Part shown: in pieces, positions 61,103-64,000 of the stretch
How positions within the stretch are numbered: the stretch's first letter is position 1
How the letters are laid out: the number at the start of each line of letters is the position of its first letter
From: an uncultured Lachnospiraceae bacterium
GTDB lineage: Bacteria; Bacillota; Clostridia; Lachnospirales; Lachnospiraceae
Direction: 5' to 3'
Length of the DNA stretch: 64,000 nucleotides
NCBI GenBank assembly: GCA_910585005.1
Contig: CAJUCN010000001.1
Span: 1-64,000, forward strand
Made by a program: the position numbers and the translations under genes
The notes under the pieces: generated by a model
Told to the model about the DNA's origin: nothing
The model's input: the letters and a program-made list of their open reading frames with translations, nothing else
Database searches by the model: none

Positions 61103-62212
61103 CTATTCCTGCGCTTTTGGCGCTGCCGCCACCGCATTTTCACCCAAAAATTCCGTTACCTTCGCAAACAACAGCGATTCCCTGTAGGCTTCCGTATCCA
61201 TCCCGTTCTTATATGCTTCCAGGTCCCCGTTCCCATAAATGGACGCCTCCCATTCAAGCTGCTCCTCCAGCTCTTCATCCGAAAAGGTAATGCCTTCCTT
61301 TTGGGCAATCACTGCCAGCAGGATATATTGCTGTGCCATAAGCCCTGCCTGCTCCCTGATGGTATCCTCATATTCTTCCGCCGTTCCGCCATAAGCCTGG
61401 GAGACATAATCCCCAACTTCCATTCCATAGGTCTGGGCATAGATTTCCATAATATTGAGCAGGGCATCTGTCATACGGTCTACCATACCCTTTGGCGCTT
61501 CCTGGTAAGATGCCTCACTGGTTACCTTCTGCACTGCCAAAGATGCCTTGTCTTTCTGGTACTGCTCCGCCTTACTTTCTGTCAGTTGATCATAAAAATG
61601 CTTTTTAAATTCATCCACTGTGGAGCACCCTTCTATTTCCTGGGCTGCCACATATTCATCATTTAGTTCCCCGGCCCTTTGCTCATCCAGGCTATTTAAG
61701 GTAATTGTAAATACCACTGGTTTTCCTGCCAGATCAGGATTATTGGTATACGGATCCGGGAATGCCAGATCCAGGTCCTTCGTCTCCCCGACCTCCATTC
61801 CAATAATGCCGTCTTCAAACCCCTCAATAAAACCGCCTGCCCCAAGCTGAAGCGTATATCCTGCCGCCGTGCCGCCCTCAAAGGGAATTCCGTCCATCTT
61901 TCCTTCAAAATCAATATTGGCCAAATCCCCGGTTTGAGCCGCCCTGCCTTCTACCGGAATCAGCAGTGGATAGGTCTGAAGATAACGCCAGATAGCGCTT
62001 TCCACTTCCTCATCCGTCACCTCCGGTTCTTCCAATTCCACTTCCACGCCCATGTATTCACCTGGCGTGGCATAATCCGACACCTGAAAATCCTTCATAT
62101 AGACCAGGCTGGCGGTATCTTCCGGCAAAGCCTCCGCCTCCTTTTTGCCACAGGCTCCCAGTGCCCATACTGTCAGCGTCAAAAGCGCTGCCACGAATAA
62201 ATTTTTACTCAT
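61103..62212 (-). CDS. Trigger-factor-like FKBP lipoprotein (surface foldase)
   Basis: About 369 residues. Signal peptide with lipobox LGAC (Cys about 19). Then an FKBP-type peptidyl-prolyl isomerase domain with trigger-factor character (TGDLANIDFEGKMDGIPFEGG, GFIEGFEDGIIGMEVGE), followed by a helical C-terminal chaperone part (DEFKKHFYDQLTE..., EEQLEWEASIYG). It lacks the ribosome-binding N-terminus of true trigger factor. Export and lipid anchoring suggest a PrsA-like role folding secreted proteins. AAGGAG ten bases upstream supports the start at 62212. Confidence 0.88.
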   Translation of the reverse strand: MSKNLFVAALLTLTVWALGACGKKEAEALPEDTASLVYMKDFQVSDYATPGEYMGVEVELEEPEVTDEEVESAIWRYLQTYPLLIPVEGRAAQTGDLANIDFEGKMDGIPFEGGTAAGYTLQLGAGGFIEGFEDGIIGMEVGETKDLDLAFPDPYTNNPDLAGKPVVFTITLNSLDEQRAGELNDEYVAAQEIEGCSTVDEFKKHFYDQLTESKAEQYQKDKASLAVQKVTSEASYQEAPKGMVDRMTDALLNIMEIYAQTYGMEVGDYVSQAYGGTAEEYEDTIREQAGLMAQQYILLAVIAQKEGITFSDEELEEQLEWEASIYGNGDLEAYKNGMDTEAYRESLLFAKVTEFLGENAVAAAPKAQE

Positions 62213-62305
62213 AAAATACATTCTCCTTACTGCATTCCATCCAAAAGAACACTTCTCATTTATATCACAAATAAGCAGGAAACAAAAGCCTAATTCCTTT
62301 ATTTC

Positions 62306-63778
62306 TTAAAGCAGCGGGGACAAAAGCCTGCTCACTTGTTCCTTAAAACGAACCAGCAGATTTCTTCCTAAATACATATTTTTGGTGATCTGCTTTGACC
62401 TCTTTAAATCCTGATGAAAATATTCTGTCATTTCCCTTGCTTTCCCCTCATCATACAGGATCGCATTGACCTCAAAATTCAGCGAAAAACTTCGGATATC
62501 CATATTCGCGGTTCCATAGCAGAGAGCCATTTCATCTACTACGATTCCCTTTGCATGCAGAAACCCATCCATATACATGTAGCAATTCGCCCCCTGAAGC
62601 ACCAGTTCCCCCACATAGGAATAGGTGGCCCAATAGACAAACGGGTGATCCGGTTTACAGGGAATCATGATGTTGACTTCCACCCCGGAATGCACTGCAA
62701 TGGACAAAGCCGACATGATCGCCTCATCAGGGATAAAATAAGGCGTCTGAATATAAATGGTACGTTTCGCCTTGTGGATCAGGCGCAGGTAAGTGTTTCG
62801 GATGCTCTGCTCTAAAGAGTCCGGGCCGCTGGTCACAATCTGAACCGGACATTCAGAATTTGGGCCAACTTCTGGTTCCGCCAGATATTTTTCAAATGCG
62901 ATCGTCTGATTTCTGGCAGCAAAGTTCCAATCCAGGATAAATCTTACCTGTAATGCATCCACAGCAGAACCTTTGATCCGCATATGGGTATCCCGCCAAT
63001 ATCCAAATTTTTTATCCAGCCCGATATATTCCCGCGCTATATTAAAACCACCCACATAACCTGTTTTTCCATCGATCACAACAATTTTCCTGTGATTCCT
63101 ATAATTTACACGAAGCTGGAGCTGGCCAAAGATTGCCGGAAAAAACTCTGCCACCTGCATTCCCATCCCCCTTAATTCTTTCCATAAACGTCCTCTGACA
63201 AACCTGCCGCCCATACCGTCAAACAGGATCCTGACCTCAACGCCTTCTTGTACCTTTTGCCTGAGCACTTCCAGGATCGACCGAAACACTTCGTCATCTT
63301 TAATAATGTAATACTGGATATGAATGGAACTTTGTGCCTGCTTCAGATCCTCCACCAACGCCTGGAATTTTTCCCTCCCGTCCACAAAAAACTGCACTTC
63401 ATTATCGTTAGTCAAAATGGCATTGGAGACATGCAGATGATACAAGACCAAATCTCCATAATCTCTCATCTCCGGATAGGACACTGTCAGCTCCTGGTTC
63501 TTGATGCTCATTTCCTGATGACGGATTGCATCGCTTAGTTTATCTTCGATTTCCTTCGTCCGGAACATCTTTTGTTTGTGCATGTCTGTCCCGATTAACA
63601 GATAAAAAATAAAGCCTGCCACCGGAATGAAATACAGAATCAGAAGCCAGGCCCATACAGACTTTGGATCCTTGCGCTGGAAAAACACAATGATCACGGC
63701 AAGGATCAAATTAATGATCATTAAATGCCCAAAGATAAATTCAAATACCATCTGCATCTCTTGCCAAACAGCCTCCAT
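62306..63778 (-). CDS. Cardiolipin synthase
   Basis: About 490 residues. Two N-terminal membrane helices (FIFGHLMIINLILAVIIVFF and WAWLLILYFIPVAGFIFYLL) and two phospholipase-D HKD motifs: NHRKIVVIDGKTGYVGGFN and HAKGIVVDEMALCYGTANMD. It condenses two phosphatidylglycerol molecules into cardiolipin at the membrane. ATG at 63778 has AAGGG upstream at a loose distance; an earlier ATG at 63826 is the alternative. Confidence 0.92.
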   Translation of the reverse strand: MEAVWQEMQMVFEFIFGHLMIINLILAVIIVFFQRKDPKSVWAWLLILYFIPVAGFIFYLLIGTDMHKQKMFRTKEIEDKLSDAIRHQEMSIKNQELTVSYPEMRDYGDLVLYHLHVSNAILTNDNEVQFFVDGREKFQALVEDLKQAQSSIHIQYYIIKDDEVFRSILEVLRQKVQEGVEVRILFDGMGGRFVRGRLWKELRGMGMQVAEFFPAIFGQLQLRVNYRNHRKIVVIDGKTGYVGGFNIAREYIGLDKKFGYWRDTHMRIKGSAVDALQVRFILDWNFAARNQTIAFEKYLAEPEVGPNSECPVQIVTSGPDSLEQSIRNTYLRLIHKAKRTIYIQTPYFIPDEAIMSALSIAVHSGVEVNIMIPCKPDHPFVYWATYSYVGELVLQGANCYMYMDGFLHAKGIVVDEMALCYGTANMDIRSFSLNFEVNAILYDEGKAREMTEYFHQDLKRSKQITKNMYLGRNLLVRFKEQVSRLLSPLL

Positions 63779-63866
63779 CAACACATCCCTTCTTTCAGTA
63801 TCACCCTGTAAACTTTCTGTTCTCATGAATTATATACCAATCCGGCTTTCAATTCAATGAAACTAC

Positions 63867-63895
63867 TTGCCTATTTTCTTAAAGAATGATAAAAT
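63867..63895 (+). promoter_or_regulatory. Promoter of the gene at the right edge
   Basis: TTGCCT (63867-63872) and TAAAAT (63890-63895), 17-bp spacer, about 57 bp before the TTG start. Confidence 0.65.
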
Positions 63896-63951
63896 ATTTG
63901 ATAAATCGCCGTTGTCAAACCAAAATATGGCAGATGGCAGGGAGGTATCAT

Positions 63952-64000
63952 TTGAATACAGTTGGAATCGTTCTACTGATCATATTGGCAGTGCTTGTCA
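63952..64000 (+). CDS. Start of a membrane-anchored protein (runs off the window)
   Basis: A TTG start six bases after GGGAGG opens a frame reading MNTVGIVLLIILAVLV, an N-terminal membrane segment or signal anchor. Only 16 codons are present, so the protein cannot be identified. Confidence 0.5.
   Translation, partial: MNTVGIVLLIILAVLV

Noticed and set aside
1..64000. CRISPR arrays, tRNA or rRNA genes, insertion sequences, prophage
   Set aside because: I saw no regularly spaced long repeats, no cloverleaf or rRNA sequence, and no transposase, integrase or phage structural gene in any frame I read.

Overview
The window reads as a chromosomal segment of a spore-forming, fibre-degrading gut Firmicute, most likely Lachnospiraceae (Clostridium cluster XIVa). 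The reasons are the mid-range GC content, strong AGGAGG-type ribosome binding sites, a Csp-like S8 protease, a NodB deacetylase, and a large stock of plant-polysaccharide genes. Most genes lie on the minus strand. I saw no rRNA, tRNA, CRISPR array, transposase or phage gene.

Layout. 1-7.1 kb: a TetM-like GTPase (partial), a ROK sugar kinase, a histidine phosphatase, a CarD regulator, a MATE pump and a three-gene ABC exporter. 7.1-7.45 kb: a 25-codon hydrophobic ORF with a near-consensus promoter and a hairpin-rich 3' region, resembling a type I toxin. 7.45-12.8 kb: carB without an adjacent carA, a polysaccharide deacetylase and a PadR/DUF1700 pair. 12.9-31.7 kb: the first pentose/uronate block. 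It holds a GH51 arabinofuranosidase, two AraC regulators, a GH2 enzyme, an operon of xylulokinase, DUF4867 and a fucose-isomerase-like protein, a GH43 xylosidase, and UxuA/UxuB. 31.7-37 kb: MetNI, carbamate kinase, a GntR-controlled ABC system and an LspA-like peptidase. 37.2-51.8 kb: the second glycan block, an aldouronate-type ABC importer with GH67 alpha-glucuronidase, GH3 beta-xylosidase, an AraC regulator, a large GH2 and a sialate-O-acetylesterase-type esterase. 51.9-64 kb: a cell-envelope and proteostasis block with a small membrane peptide, a GLUG/leucine-rich-repeat membrane protein, an S8 protease homologue with Cys in place of the catalytic Ser, a ClpX-type ATPase, a coiled-coil NlpC/P60 hydrolase, a trigger-factor-like lipoprotein and a cardiolipin synthase.

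How it works together (inference): the two glycan blocks form a glucuronoarabinoxylan programme. The importer brings in short methylglucuronoxylan oligomers. GH67 removes glucuronate, GH3 and GH43 release xylose, GH51 removes arabinose, and the esterase may remove acetyl groups. Xylose then passes through the non-canonical isomerase and XylB. Glucuronate passes, after UxaC (not in the window), through UxuB and UxuA. AraC regulators sit next to the GH51, UxuA and GH3 promoters. No endo-xylanase and no classical xylA are present.

The regulatory DNA is unusually readable. It includes a palindromic TTGCAA that serves as the -35 of two divergent promoters, a GntR operator over a -10 box, four direct repeats spaced exactly 11 bp apart ahead of the leucine-rich-repeat gene, and a perfect 30-bp palindrome with further hairpins downstream of the xylose operon.
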